This document shows positions 35,695 through 43,631 of a DNA stretch of 60,051 nt, in pieces. The stretch covers positions 1 to 60,051 of the forward strand of contig CABTZX010000007.1 of the NCBI GenBank assembly GCA_902489445.1. The letters are read 5' to 3'. Under the pieces are notes generated by a model. That model was not told where the DNA came from, searched no databases, and saw only the letters and a program-made list of their open reading frames with translations. The position numbers and the translations under genes are program-made. The DNA is from an uncultured Bacteroidales bacterium (GTDB lineage Bacteria; Bacteroidota; Bacteroidia; Bacteroidales; Porphyromonadaceae). Every line of letters begins with the position of its first letter. Position 1 is the stretch's first letter.

Positions 35695-36435
35695 ATGAAA
35701 GCGACTAAGTATTTGCGCATTTTGCTCTTTACGAGCGTGATGTTTGTTTTGTTCGCCGGCTCAGCCGCATGGGCACAGAACAGAACGGTGGACGAAATTC
35801 ATCTTCAAAACGGCTCCGTTTTGAAGGGTAGAATTGTAGAGGAAGAGCCGGGAAAGACGCTCACCTTTGAGACCGGTGACGGGAGTCGTTTTGTTTATCC
35901 GATAGGTGACGTGAAGAAAATCGTTCGCGGTAGCGTGCAGCTCCATACCCCCTTGCGCAATGCGTCCCGCGTTAGCTATTACAGTTTAAACCTCGGTATG
36001 GCAACCGATTTCGAAAGCAGTGTCGGAACGGGCTTCAATCCCGCCGACTTTAACTTTGGAATAGGCAAAAGCGGCTTTGGTATTGCCCTTTCGTTTGGCG
36101 GTACTACCTATGCGCATAGTGCTTACTACAACGAGTATAAAGTTACCGCTACAACCAATATCTCCCATTTGGCAGTTGGTCCCTCATTTACATGGTGCTT
36201 CCCCACAATCGCCCTAACTCCCAGGGCAATGCTCGGATACGGAAGAGCGGCCACAGTTATGAAAAGTGGCAACAAATCGATAGAAGAAGGCGTAAAAGGT
36301 TTCTTTTTGGGTGCAGGTATGCACGCGCGCTTTTTTACTACGCACCGTTGGAACCTGCTGCTCGGATTGGATTATCAGCACTTCAACGAGTATAACGGAA
36401 TGAACGTATCGGTAGGTTTTGCCTACACTTGGTAG
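35695..36435 (+). CDS. Outer-membrane beta-barrel protein, about 20-strand length unknown family
   Basis: A 246-residue protein with a signal peptide (to A-A-W-A-Q). The first 60 mature residues read like a small SH3-like beta module (I-H-L-Q-N-G-S-V-L-K-G-R-I-V-E, then F-V-Y-P-I-G-D-V-K-K-I). The rest looks like a small outer-membrane barrel with alternating residues and Gly/aromatic turns, ending V-G-F-A-Y-T-W with a terminal aromatic. The strand number and the function cannot be fixed by eye. It stands alone and is followed by a hairpin. Confidence 0.65.
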   Translation: MKATKYLRILLFTSVMFVLFAGSAAWAQNRTVDEIHLQNGSVLKGRIVEEEPGKTLTFETGDGSRFVYPIGDVKKIVRGSVQLHTPLRNASRVSYYSLNLGMATDFESSVGTGFNPADFNFGIGKSGFGIALSFGGTTYAHSAYYNEYKVTATTNISHLAVGPSFTWCFPTIALTPRAMLGYGRAATVMKSGNKSIEEGVKGFFLGAGMHARFFTTHRWNLLLGLDYQHFNEYNGMNVSVGFAYTW

Positions 36436-36461
36436 TAAAACGAATATGAGAAAAGGTATTT

Positions 36462-36491
36462 GGAGTGCATTGCCTCTTGGCAGTGCACTCC
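36462..36491 (+). terminator. Hairpin after the small outer-membrane protein gene
   Basis: GGAGTGCATTGCC (36462-36474) pairs with GGCAGTGCACTCC (36479-36491), one mismatch, 4-nt loop TCTT. The decamer array begins directly at its right foot. Confidence 0.6.
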
Positions 36492-36611
36492 GATACGTTA
36501 GGATGCGTTTCGATACACTTCGATACAGTTTAGTACGTTTCGATACAGTTTGATACGTTAGGATACGTTTCGATACACTTCGATACAGTTTAATACGTTT
36601 CGATACACTTA
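36491..36611 (+). repeat. Twelve-unit 10-bp phased repeat (GATAC type)
   Basis: Decamers of the CGATACACTT/CGATACAGTT/GGATACGTTT kind run without register change from 36491 to 36611 and end 18 bp before a TACCTTTG promoter. Only the GATAC type is present here. Confidence 0.93.
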
Positions 36612-36628
36612 CGGGGGAAGCGATGTGC

Positions 36629-36636
36629 TACCTTTG
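36629..36636 (+). promoter_or_regulatory. TAnnTTTG promoter at the end of the decamer array
   Basis: TACCTTTG followed by CACCG, as at 8016. No gene starts for 227 bp; a second promoter element is at 36767. The 36640-36766 segment may be a short transcript or leader. Confidence 0.6.
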
Positions 36637-36766
36637 CACCGTTCCTCTCCGAAGTGCCTCTTTTAGGGGTAGACGCGAAAGTACGTTTCCCTGTTGTGGC
36701 AGTTGGCATCGGTAATAAAAAGGTGGTGAGGAGGGAGCATAAATGTGTCTTTCTTCATTATTTTAC

Positions 36767-36774
36767 TACCTTTG
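36767..36774 (+). promoter_or_regulatory. TAnnTTTG promoter for yceD-rpmF-fabH-era
   Basis: TACCTTTG about 90 bp before the yceD ATG at 36864, followed by CACCG like the decamer-linked promoters but without a decamer array directly beside it. Confidence 0.6.
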
Positions 36775-36863
36775 CACCGAATATAGCGGTAAGAACCCCT
36801 ATTTACCGATCTATGTGAGGAACGGATAGGGGGGTTTGCCTATTGAAAGGTCGGTAAAGGACG

Positions 36864-37367
36864 ATGAAGGGTAATAAGAACAGGCTCGTGCTGAGCGGAT
36901 TGCCGCAAGGGCACTTCTCCGAGCAATTTGCTTTGGAGGATGCGGTCTTTGCTCGGGAAAATCCTTTCGACCTATACGGAGGCAGCGTGGAGGCTCTGGT
37001 AGAAGGGGAGCGCACGGGCAATGTGTTCAAGATTGAGATTCGGCTCACGGGATTCGTAAAAACAATATGCGACCGGTGTGCGGACGATCTGAACCTGCCC
37101 ATTGAAGCCACCTTCCCCTTTGTGGTTCGGTTCGGTGAAACAACCGATTTGGACGGCGATGAGGAGCTGATCGTATCGCGCGACGAACCGGTCTTGGAAT
37201 TGGACGACCTGCTCTACCAGTTGGCGGTTCTTTCCATACCGATGAAGCGGGTGCACGCCGACGGCGAATGCAATGCCGATAGCATGCGCTACTACGCGCG
37301 TCAGGAGGAAGAGGAACGCAAACAGCGCGGAACCTTGTTAACCGATACGCCTCCGGAAGAAGAATAA
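36864..37367 (+). CDS. YceD/DUF177 family protein
   Basis: A 167-residue acidic protein with the DUF177 layout: an N-terminal beta region, a C-D-R-C pair (Cys69, Cys72) in T-I-C-D-R-C-A-D-D-L, and the D-D-L-L-Y-Q-L-A-V-L-S-I-P segment. DUF177 proteins sit before rpmF in most bacteria and are linked to 23S rRNA or 50S assembly. The ATG at 36864 is the first after the promoter at 36767. The downstream order rpmF-fabH-era fits the classic cluster. Confidence 0.9.
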   Translation: MKGNKNRLVLSGLPQGHFSEQFALEDAVFARENPFDLYGGSVEALVEGERTGNVFKIEIRLTGFVKTICDRCADDLNLPIEATFPFVVRFGETTDLDGDEELIVSRDEPVLELDDLLYQLAVLSIPMKRVHADGECNADSMRYYARQEEEERKQRGTLLTDTPPEEE

Positions 37368-37438
37368 CGCGCTCCGTGCGCCTTGCTACAAACAGATAAG
37401 TAAGAAAACGAATAGAAAAAGCAGATAGAAACTGAGAT

Positions 37439-37621
37439 ATGGCACATCCTAAAAGAAGACAATCACACACCAGAACACGCTTACGCCGCGGACACGACAA
37501 AGCCGCAATGCCTACCATAGCCAAATGCCCCAACTGCGGTGCTTGGCACATTTACCACACCGTATGCCCCGAATGTGGCTACTATCGTGGTCAGTTGGCA
37601 ATTGAAAAGGAAGAAGAGTAA
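37439..37621 (+). CDS. rpmF: 50S ribosomal protein L32
   Basis: A 60-residue protein starting M-A-H-P-K-R-R-Q-S with four cysteines in two C-x-x-C pairs (Cys30, Cys33, Cys43, Cys46), so it is the zinc-binding type of L32. It lies 71 bp after yceD and 113 bp before fabH. L32 is part of the 50S subunit. Confidence 0.96.
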   Translation: MAHPKRRQSHTRTRLRRGHDKAAMPTIAKCPNCGAWHIYHTVCPECGYYRGQLAIEKEEE

Positions 37622-37734
37622 TCGTTGATCGGATCCCTCCTCTTTCGGAATGGGAATGCAATCATCGGAACAAGTTTCCGTGAGCTGATTAATTTATTCC
37701 GAACAAACTGAAAAACACTTTTAAAGCGAACGAA

Positions 37735-38748
37735 ATGCCACAAACAACGCACGCCGTGATTACAGGCGTGGCCAGCTTTCTCCCTGAAGATAAGCTGACC
37801 AATTCCGATATAGAGCAGATGGTGGACACCAGCGACGAATGGATCACCTCACGTGTGGGGATCAAGGAACGTCGCATTCTTAAAGTGCCCGGTAAGGGAG
37901 CTTCCTACCTCGCCATCAAGGCGGTTCAATCTCTGTTGAGCAAAACAGGCATCGATCCGCTTTCCGTGGAAGGTGTGATTTTAGCTACCAATACGGCGGA
38001 CTACCATTTTCCTACCACCAGCTCGATTGTGGCATACGAAACAGGTTGTCGGAATGCACTCACGTTTGATTTGGTCAGTGCATGCCCCAGTTGGCTGTAC
38101 GCCTTGGAAACGGGTGCCAATTACATACGCTCGGGGCGGTACAAACGGCTCATCGTGGTTGCTACGGAGAAGATGTCGTCGGCAGTAGATTTTACGGATC
38201 GGCAAACCCTTCCTCTTTTTGGGGATGGTAGCGGATGCGCACTGCTCGAAGCACAAGAGAGCGAAGAACCCATCGGCGTTACCGATGCTCTGTTCCGTAC
38301 CGATGGAATTGGCCGTGAGCATCTGATTATGCTTTCCGGAGGCTCGGTAAGCCCCGCAACGGCGGAAACGGTTGCTCGGCGCGAACATTTTGTCCTTCAG
38401 GACGGGCAACACGTATTCAAACATGCCGTAAAAGGAATGGAGGAAAGCTGCCGCAAGCTGATGGAACGCAACGGATTAACCAAGGAGGATATCGCTTGGG
38501 TTGTACCCCATCAAGCCAACCTGCGCATCATCGATATGGTAACGCGTATGCTGGGCGTCCCTAAGGAAAAGGTGATGATCAATATTCAAAAGTACGGCAA
38601 CACAAGTAGTGCTACCATACCCATCTGCCTTACCGAATGGGAACCGAAGCTGAAAAAAGGCGATAAGCTGATACTTACCTCCTTTGGCGCCGGTTATACG
38701 TGGGGTGCCGTATACCTCGTTTGGGGCTACACGGCAGGCGAGAAATAG
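37735..38748 (+). CDS. fabH: Beta-ketoacyl-ACP synthase III
   Basis: A 337-residue thiolase-fold enzyme with the catalytic triad visible: Cys117 (S-A-C-P-S), His259 (V-P-H-Q-A-N) and Asn289 (K-Y-G-N-T-S). It starts fatty acid synthesis by condensing acetyl-CoA (or a branched acyl-CoA) with malonyl-ACP. The residues around the nucleophile differ from the common A-A-C-S-G-F: here S-A-C-P-S-W, which may change the acyl pocket. The ATG at 37735 gives the usual N-terminus. It is followed by era with a 31-bp gap. Confidence 0.94.
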   Translation: MPQTTHAVITGVASFLPEDKLTNSDIEQMVDTSDEWITSRVGIKERRILKVPGKGASYLAIKAVQSLLSKTGIDPLSVEGVILATNTADYHFPTTSSIVAYETGCRNALTFDLVSACPSWLYALETGANYIRSGRYKRLIVVATEKMSSAVDFTDRQTLPLFGDGSGCALLEAQESEEPIGVTDALFRTDGIGREHLIMLSGGSVSPATAETVARREHFVLQDGQHVFKHAVKGMEESCRKLMERNGLTKEDIAWVVPHQANLRIIDMVTRMLGVPKEKVMINIQKYGNTSSATIPICLTEWEPKLKKGDKLILTSFGAGYTWGAVYLVWGYTAGEK

Positions 38749-38779
38749 AAACCCGCACACAACAAAAACGCGCGACAAT

Positions 38780-39676
38780 ATGAGTGACGAAGGCTTCAAA
38801 AGCGGCTTCGTAAACATAGTGGGCAATCCCAACGTGGGCAAATCCACGCTGATGAATCTGCTCGTGGGCGAGAAGCTCTCTATTGTTACGCCTAAAAGTC
38901 AGACTACCCGTCACCGCATCATCGGTATTGTCAATACGGACGATATGCAAATCGTCTATTGCGATACCCCGGGGGTGGTCAAGCCCGGCTACCTGCTTCA
39001 GGAGCGGATGCGCGCTTTTTCCGAATCTGCCCTAAGCGATGCCGATATCATCCTCTACGTGACCGATGTAGTGGAGAAACCGGAGAAAAACCTCGACTTT
39101 ATCCAGCATGTAGCCAAAGCGAAAGTTCCGGTTATCGTGTTGGTCAATAAAATAGACCTCTCCGATAATCAACGTCTCGGAGAATTGGTGGAGCAATGGC
39201 ATGCCCTACTGCCCGAAGCCGAAATCTTACCCATATCGGCTACCAATCGATTTAACATCGAGCCGCTACAAAAGCGGATCTGCGAGCTGCTCCCTGTAGC
39301 TCCGCGCTACTTTGAAGCAGATCAACTGACCGATCGGCCGGTACGCTTCTTTGTCAGTGAGGTAATCCGCGGTAAGGCGCTCCGCTACTACGCAGAGGAG
39401 ATTCCGTATGCCGTGGAAGTAGAGGTGACCGCCTTTAAGGAAGCAGCGGACCGGATAGATATTGAAGCGGTGATCATCGTTGAGCGCGAGAGCCAAAAAG
39501 GCATTATCATCGGGCACGGCGGAAAGGCAATCAAAAAGCTTGGCACGGCATCGCGTAAAACGTTGGAGCAACTCTTTGATAAACATATCCGCCTCGATCT
39601 GTTCGTGCGTGTTGCCACCGATTGGCGCAGCAACGACTCAATGCTCAACGACTTCGGCTACCTCGCCGATAAATAA
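38780..39676 (+). CDS. era: Ribosome-assembly GTPase Era
   Basis: About 298 residues: G1 motif G-N-P-N-V-G-K-S at 15-22, D-T-P-G, N-K-I-D, and a C-terminal KH domain with I-I-I-G-H-G-G-K-A-I-K-K-L-G. Era binds the 3' end of 16S rRNA during 30S maturation. The start at 38780 (M-S-D-E-G-F) matches the family; the frame is open upstream into fabH but those codons lie in another gene. Last gene of the operon. Its usual neighbour der is at 5715 in this window. Confidence 0.97.
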   Translation: MSDEGFKSGFVNIVGNPNVGKSTLMNLLVGEKLSIVTPKSQTTRHRIIGIVNTDDMQIVYCDTPGVVKPGYLLQERMRAFSESALSDADIILYVTDVVEKPEKNLDFIQHVAKAKVPVIVLVNKIDLSDNQRLGELVEQWHALLPEAEILPISATNRFNIEPLQKRICELLPVAPRYFEADQLTDRPVRFFVSEVIRGKALRYYAEEIPYAVEVEVTAFKEAADRIDIEAVIIVERESQKGIIIGHGGKAIKKLGTASRKTLEQLFDKHIRLDLFVRVATDWRSNDSMLNDFGYLADK

Positions 39677-39920
39677 CCGCCACTACGCCCATTCATTTCG
39701 CCCGGGTACTGTTAGTCTCCATTTGTGGTGGAGTTTCGCCCGATTACAGAGGAAGCATTCATATTCACACACTTTCGCGACTCTGTACTACATAGGCATG
39801 CCACCCAAGGCAAAATACGCTGTAGTGATGCCGTAGCCGTGCTACCTTGATGCAAAACGGCACTGATATACGCACCCACTCCTCTGTTAAGCGTGCGAGT
39901 ATCCCACGTTGCAGAGGCAA

Positions 39921-40070
39921 TCCATCGGAGCTAATCGCAGGCTATCGGAAGTGAGCGGAAGCTATCGGATTAACTCTGATAAGTTCTGATAAATTCAGGT
40001 AAGTTATTATATGCTCTGATAAACTCCGATAAATTCGGATTTGCTCGGGTAACCTTTGATTTTACGCTGA
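39921..40070 (+). repeat. Fifteen-unit 10-bp phased repeat (ATCGG then GATAA types)
   Basis: Decamers in one register from 39921 to about 40070: first TCCATCGGAG and GCTATCGGAA kinds, then TAACTCTGAT and AAATTCGGAT kinds. No GATAC-type units follow, and no perfect TAnnTTTG; GTAACCTTTG at 40050-40059 has one extra base between TA and TTTG. The sequences at 39677-39920 and 40071-40300 hold nothing recognisable. Confidence 0.88.
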
Positions 40071-40307
40071 TCGGGTTTGACAAAGAGCCGCAAAATAACC
40101 GTGTGCGTACCGGTCTAAACGATTATTTGTAATGGAAATGTATGGTAATACCGGATCAGATCGGTTAGAGTTGTAGGAGTGGAAATACGCCAAAAGGTAT
40201 GCACAAGCCGCGCGGATGGTGGCCATCAACGTGTAGCGTACAAAGTGAGGATGCGTACACGTGTGTTTGGTGTGTGTGGTTCTACTAGTGCGATGCAGGA
40301 AGGTGTA

Positions 40308-40800
40308 TTGTTTTGCGCCTGGTGTAAGATTCAAATCCAGTAGCAGCAATATTGACCGGTGGATACGGGAATATGCGTGGTTGTGCTTATTAGAGATTTC
40401 AGCCTACTCAACTGCAAATAAGACCATTGTAAATATGGAAATGCGTTGTTTTGTGTATGGAGCAAGTCTCAAGTAGCTATGACTGCGATCGATGTGGTGC
40501 TGGAGAATGCGTATTTTAAGCTTGGAGCAAGAACACAGCCGGCAACAGCAATTACGACCTGCGCGGTGCTGGAAAATGCGTTGTTTTACGCCTGGAGCAA
40601 GAACACAGCCGGCAACAGCATTTACGGCCTGCGTGGTGCTGGAGAGTGCGTATTTTACGCCTGGAGCAAGAACACAGCCGGCAACAGCAATTACGGCCTG
40701 CGCAGTGCTGGAGAATGCGTATTTACGCCTGGAGCAAGAACACAGCCGGCAACAGCAATTACGGCCTGGGTGGTGCTGGAGAATGTTGTTTGGTGCCTGT
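40308..40800. repeat. Tandem 68-70-bp repeats downstream of tRNA-Leu
   Basis: The word GGAGCAAGAACACAGCCGG starts at 40524, 40594, 40663 and 40731 (spacing 70, 69, 68 bp), with degenerate copies of the flanking words at about 40308 and 40452. Each unit has GTGCTGGAGAATGCGT and GGCAACAGCAATTACGGCC parts. On the minus strand the array follows the 3' end of tRNA-Leu, and the last units (to about 40860) contain GGTGCTGGAGAATGTTGTTTGGTGCC, whose end mimics the tRNA 3' end. Open frames through the array are by-products and shift between units. Confidence 0.85.
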
Positions 40801-40860
40801 AGGAAATTTGGGCGCACGCAACTGCGAATAGAACGTGCGGTGCTGGAGAATGTTGTTTGG

Positions 40861-40945
40861 TGCCCGAAGCGGGACTTGAACCCGCACAGCTGCAATAGCC
40901 AAAGGATTTTAAGTCCTTCGTGTCTACCGATTCCACCATCCGGGC
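40861..40945 (-). tRNA. tRNA-Leu (UAA)
   Basis: An 85-nt class II tRNA with long variable arm. Anticodon loop CTTAAAA gives TAA. Acceptor GCCCGGA pairs with TTCGGGC (one G-U). No CCA encoded. Third tRNA of the Tyr-Gly-Leu unit. Confidence 0.95.
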
Positions 40946-40997
40946 AAAAGCTTCTTTATCTCAAAAGGGGAAATCAGTAGGGATAAAGTACACTTTG

Positions 40998-41070
40998 AGC
41001 GGAAGACGGGGCTCAAACCCGCGACCCTCAGCTTGGAAGGCTGATGCTCTATCAACTGAGCTACTTCCGC
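40998..41070 (-). tRNA. tRNA-Gly (UCC)
   Basis: A 73-nt cloverleaf: acceptor GCGGAAG/CTTCCGC, anticodon loop CTTCCAA giving TCC, T-loop GGTTTGAGCCCC, discriminator T. Middle tRNA of the unit. Confidence 0.95.
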
Positions 41071-41122
41071 GTACGAAGGAATCTTCTGTTTGTATAGGCA
41101 AAGCGAGCTCAAGTTAGCGTTG

Positions 41123-41205
41123 TGGGCAGTGATGGATTCGAACCACCGAAGGCTGACGCCGCTTGATTTACAGTCAAGTCCAATTGGCCACTCTGGCAAC
41201 TGCCC
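41123..41205 (-). tRNA. tRNA-Tyr (GUA)
   Basis: An 83-nt class II tRNA: acceptor GGGCAGT/ACTGCCC, anticodon loop CTGTAAA giving GTA, long variable arm, discriminator A. First tRNA after the promoter at 41260. Confidence 0.95.
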
Positions 41206-41259
41206 CTACGCGCTTGCGCAATGCGCTTTTTGCTTATGCTTCCCACACGGAAGCGAATA

Positions 41260-41267
41260 CAAAGGTA
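41260..41267 (-). promoter_or_regulatory. TAnnTTTG promoter for the tRNA-Tyr-Gly-Leu unit
   Basis: TACCTTTG on the minus strand, with TTG 19 bp upstream that lies inside the 3' end of ribH. The promoter abuts the ribH stop codon at 41268. Confidence 0.65.
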
Positions 41268-41771
41268 CTACTTTTTTGATAATAAACAAGCAACGTCAAT
41301 CATCTGTAGGGCGGATACTGCCACTTCGGTACCTTTATTACCGTATTTGCCACCGCTGCGATCGATTGCCTGCTGTTTGTTTTCGGTAGTCACTAAGCCG
41401 AATAGTACCGGTACGGTGCCACAAAGGTTCAACTCGGTAATGCCTTGCGTCACGCTATTGCAAATACAGTCGTAGTGGGTTGTTTCGCCACGAATAACGC
41501 ATCCCAGCACCACCACGGCATCATACGCCTCTTTGGCTTGAAGCAGGCGAGCCGCGGCATACGTAAGTTCAAATGCGCCCGGTACGGTAATTACGCGGAT
41601 CTGGTCCGTAGGTATGCCGGCTTGGCGGAATGCGTCCACAGCACCCTCTTTGAGCGGCTCGGTAATATCGCTATTCCAATGCGCATACACCACCGCCACG
41701 CGCAACGCCTCGGGCTTTTTGTACCGAAGCGTGTAGGAGGCGGGTACCTGGGCTACGTTAGGTTCGTTCAT
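41268..41771 (-). CDS. ribH: 6,7-dimethyl-8-ribityllumazine synthase
   Basis: A 167-residue enzyme with the family blocks V-V-Y-A-H-W-N, V-P-G-A-F-E-L, G-C-V-I-R-G-E-T-T-H-Y-D (His99 catalytic) and the C-terminal E-N-K-Q-Q-A-I-D-R-S. It makes the lumazine precursor of riboflavin. No other rib gene is near. It starts 8 bp after the TPR gene stop, so both are in one unit from the promoter at 42498. Its 3' end carries the -33 region of the tRNA promoter. Confidence 0.96.
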   Translation of the reverse strand: MNEPNVAQVPASYTLRYKKPEALRVAVVYAHWNSDITEPLKEGAVDAFRQAGIPTDQIRVITVPGAFELTYAAARLLQAKEAYDAVVVLGCVIRGETTHYDCICNSVTQGITELNLCGTVPVLFGLVTTENKQQAIDRSGGKYGNKGTEVAVSALQMIDVACLLSKK

Positions 41772-41779
41772 CCCTACTT

Positions 41780-42460
41780 TTATTTCCCGGCGAGGAGCTG
41801 TACGCGTGCAATATCGCCTTCCACCTGCGTAGCTTCGGGAGCGGTATAGTACTTATCGCGCACGGTCTGGTAAGCGGCGAGCGCCTTATCGTATTTTTTC
41901 TGTGTTTCGTACACATGCCCCGCCTTAATCAAGCAAATAGGCGAAACGACCTCGTTATCAGCCATTTTTGCGGCTTGTTCGAAGTACTTAACGGCTTCGT
42001 CCAATTTATCGAGCTGTACGCAGCAATCGCCCATCAGGCGCACGGCGCTGGGCGCAATCATATCGTCCTTTGCGTTGAACTTTTTCAGTTGTTCGAGAGC
42101 CTTATCGAACTGACCCAAATCGTAATAAGCCACACCGGCGTACAAGTGGCTCAGATTAGCCGCTTTAGTCCCAGAATACTTATCGATAATGGCGAGCACA
42201 CCCCGATCGGTTATACCGGGAGTTTTCAGCACGGTGCTATCGCCTCCGGCAATAAACTGATCTTCCGCCACGTAGAGTGCCTCGTTGGCGCGTTCCAAAC
42301 GCGGCTTGTGCACATATTGTACGTAAGCCCATATGCCGAATGCCACAATAACGATTCCCAAAAGGATCCACATCAGCAGGCTGGCATGCCGTTCGAAAAA
42401 CTTTTCACCGCGCGAGATCACTTCCTTCGTCTCGGTTTCCTTGCTCTTTTCTTTAGCCAT
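41780..42460 (-). CDS. Membrane-anchored tetratricopeptide repeat protein
   Basis: About 226 residues: a basic N-terminus, one membrane helix (about 29-49, L-L-M-W-I-L-L-G-I-V-I-V-A-F-G), then TPR-like helices (A-N-L-S-H-L-Y-A-G-V-A-Y-Y-D-L-G-Q-F-D-K-A-L-E-Q-L; L-D-E-A-V-K-Y-F-E-Q-A-A; K-Y-D-K-A-L-A-A-Y-Q). The layout resembles YfgM-type periplasmic TPR proteins that work with the secretion translocon, but this is inference. The start at 42460 places a Lys/Glu-rich head before the helix; the frame is open to 42481. Confidence 0.82.
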   Translation of the reverse strand: MAKEKSKETETKEVISRGEKFFERHASLLMWILLGIVIVAFGIWAYVQYVHKPRLERANEALYVAEDQFIAGGDSTVLKTPGITDRGVLAIIDKYSGTKAANLSHLYAGVAYYDLGQFDKALEQLKKFNAKDDMIAPSAVRLMGDCCVQLDKLDEAVKYFEQAAKMADNEVVSPICLIKAGHVYETQKKYDKALAAYQTVRDKYYTAPEATQVEGDIARVQLLAGK

Positions 42461-42497
42461 AAGTATATATCTCTTTATCAAATGCTCTTCAGGAGGG

Positions 42498-42505
42498 CAA
42501 AGGTA
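42498..42505 (-). promoter_or_regulatory. TAnnTTTG promoter for the TPR-ribH unit
   Basis: TACCTTTG on the minus strand, 38 bp before the TPR gene start. Confidence 0.6.
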
Positions 42506-42574
42506 GTAAATTATACCGAACCACGTTCCCTCGGTGCCGCCGTAAGTGGCTAAAAGCGGTAACCCTGCGTGGGG

Positions 42575-43021
42575 TTACTTTTTACGCTTGCGACGGCGTT
42601 TAGAAAAAGGGTTTAGACTCTTCAATCCGCTGAGCAGCAGTCGGCGCCCCAAAGCTATGCTCTGCCCCACCAATACGGGTTTTGCAATATCTACCAACAA
42701 ACCGCCCACTCCGCTTTTTGTGATGAGGTTAATGGGCAACGAAATCCAGTTGGGAAGCAGTGTTCCGCCCGACTTTCTTTCCTGTAGTGTGTTTGAAGTG
42801 TCCGTACCTTTGTTCAGCCCGAAGAAGGCCAAAACCTTGTATGCAGCCGACCCTTTGGAGATAGTGCCGTCGTGCATGGCTATACTGACCATTTCTTTCA
42901 GACTTTTATCGTTAAGATGGTCAAAATCCTCACGCAGATTGACGGAAGCGAGCTTGTAGGCTTCCGCCGCCAGCTGCTTTTCGTTTTCAAATCGTTTAAA
43001 TACGTTTTCCCTTTTCGCCAT
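42575..43021 (-). CDS. Hypothetical protein of the YtxH/holin operon
   Basis: No family recognised. The 148-residue protein has a charged N-terminal half (E-N-E-K-Q-L-A-A-E-A-Y-K-L-A, D-H-L-N-D-K-S-L-K-E-M-V), weakly hydrophobic segments after residue 95 (W-I-S-L-P-I-N-L-I-T and G-V-G-G-L-L-V-D-I-A-K-P-V-L-V), and a basic tail (S-K-R-R-R-K-R-K-K). It is the last of three minus-strand genes after the YtxH and phage-holin-like genes and probably shares their membrane-stress or envelope role. The ATG at 43021 is 11 bp after the previous stop. Confidence 0.65.
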   Translation of the reverse strand: MAKRENVFKRFENEKQLAAEAYKLASVNLREDFDHLNDKSLKEMVSIAMHDGTISKGSAAYKVLAFFGLNKGTDTSNTLQERKSGGTLLPNWISLPINLITKSGVGGLLVDIAKPVLVGQSIALGRRLLLSGLKSLNPFSKRRRKRKK

Positions 43022-43032
43022 ATGCTTTTGCC

Positions 43033-43512
43033 TTATTGCCGGTACGTTTGGGAGTCGGTAGGTTCATTCGTTTGGAACTCGTTTCGCTCTTTCGGCTCCT
43101 CTTGCGTATCGAAGGGTTTCTCGTTGATACCCAATCCGTTTTGGGGTCTTATTTTATCTATTTTGGCCATTCGTTCCAAAAAGTGCTCCAACGATTTAGC
43201 CCATTTCGCTCTCACGCAAGCAAGTATTACGAGCCAAATGATAAAAAAGAGCACGACAAAGGCGGCTACCGCCATAAGGAACCCCACTCCAGGCGTGGTA
43301 TGTAGCCACGAACTGAACCCCCACCCGAGCGAAAGCGCGAGCAGAATCAGAATTACCGGAACAAAGAGCAGTAAGAGCATCAGAAACAGTGCCTTATTCA
43401 CTATTTTCCGAGCGGCTCCCACCAATCTGAAAGAGCTATTCTTTATAGTAGCCTTTACCCATTCGACAAAATGCTCAAAGAACGAATTGAAGCTAAACTG
43501 ATTGTCGGTCAT
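43033..43512 (-). CDS. Phage-holin-superfamily-like membrane protein
   Basis: About 159 residues: an amphipathic N-terminus (F-S-F-N-S-F-F-E-H-F-V-E-W-V-K-A-T), two adjacent long membrane helices (about 40-65 and 72-100, L-F-L-M-L-L-L-L-F-V-P-V-I-L-I and F-V-V-L-F-F-I-I-W-L-V-I-L), and a polar tail rich in Glu/Thr. The pattern fits the phage_holin_3_6 (YqjE-like) family that usually pairs with YtxH/YqjD-type genes. Not a phage gene despite the name: no other phage gene is near. The start at 43512 follows from the domain layout; the frame is open to 43584. Confidence 0.7.
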   Translation of the reverse strand: MTDNQFSFNSFFEHFVEWVKATIKNSSFRLVGAARKIVNKALFLMLLLLFVPVILILLALSLGWGFSSWLHTTPGVGFLMAVAAFVVLFFIIWLVILACVRAKWAKSLEHFLERMAKIDKIRPQNGLGINEKPFDTQEEPKERNEFQTNEPTDSQTYRQ

Positions 43513-43631
43513 ACGTTGATTGCGGAAAAGCAGCGAACAACAGCCCCGCCTATTCCGCACCCCATACCGCTCGCGGACTTGCATCCGTGCGGATGTGCGG
43601 GGCGGAGCCCCTGTTCCCTTGCCTCTACTGC

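Noticed and set aside
40404..40980. Overlapping open frames on both strands next to tRNA-Leu
   Set aside because: They cover the 68-70-bp repeats and even run into the tRNA genes; both strands are open and composition is not protein-like.
43033..43512. Prophage remnant suggested by the holin-like gene
   Set aside because: The protein has the two-helix layout of stress-associated membrane proteins paired with YtxH, and no other phage gene is nearby.
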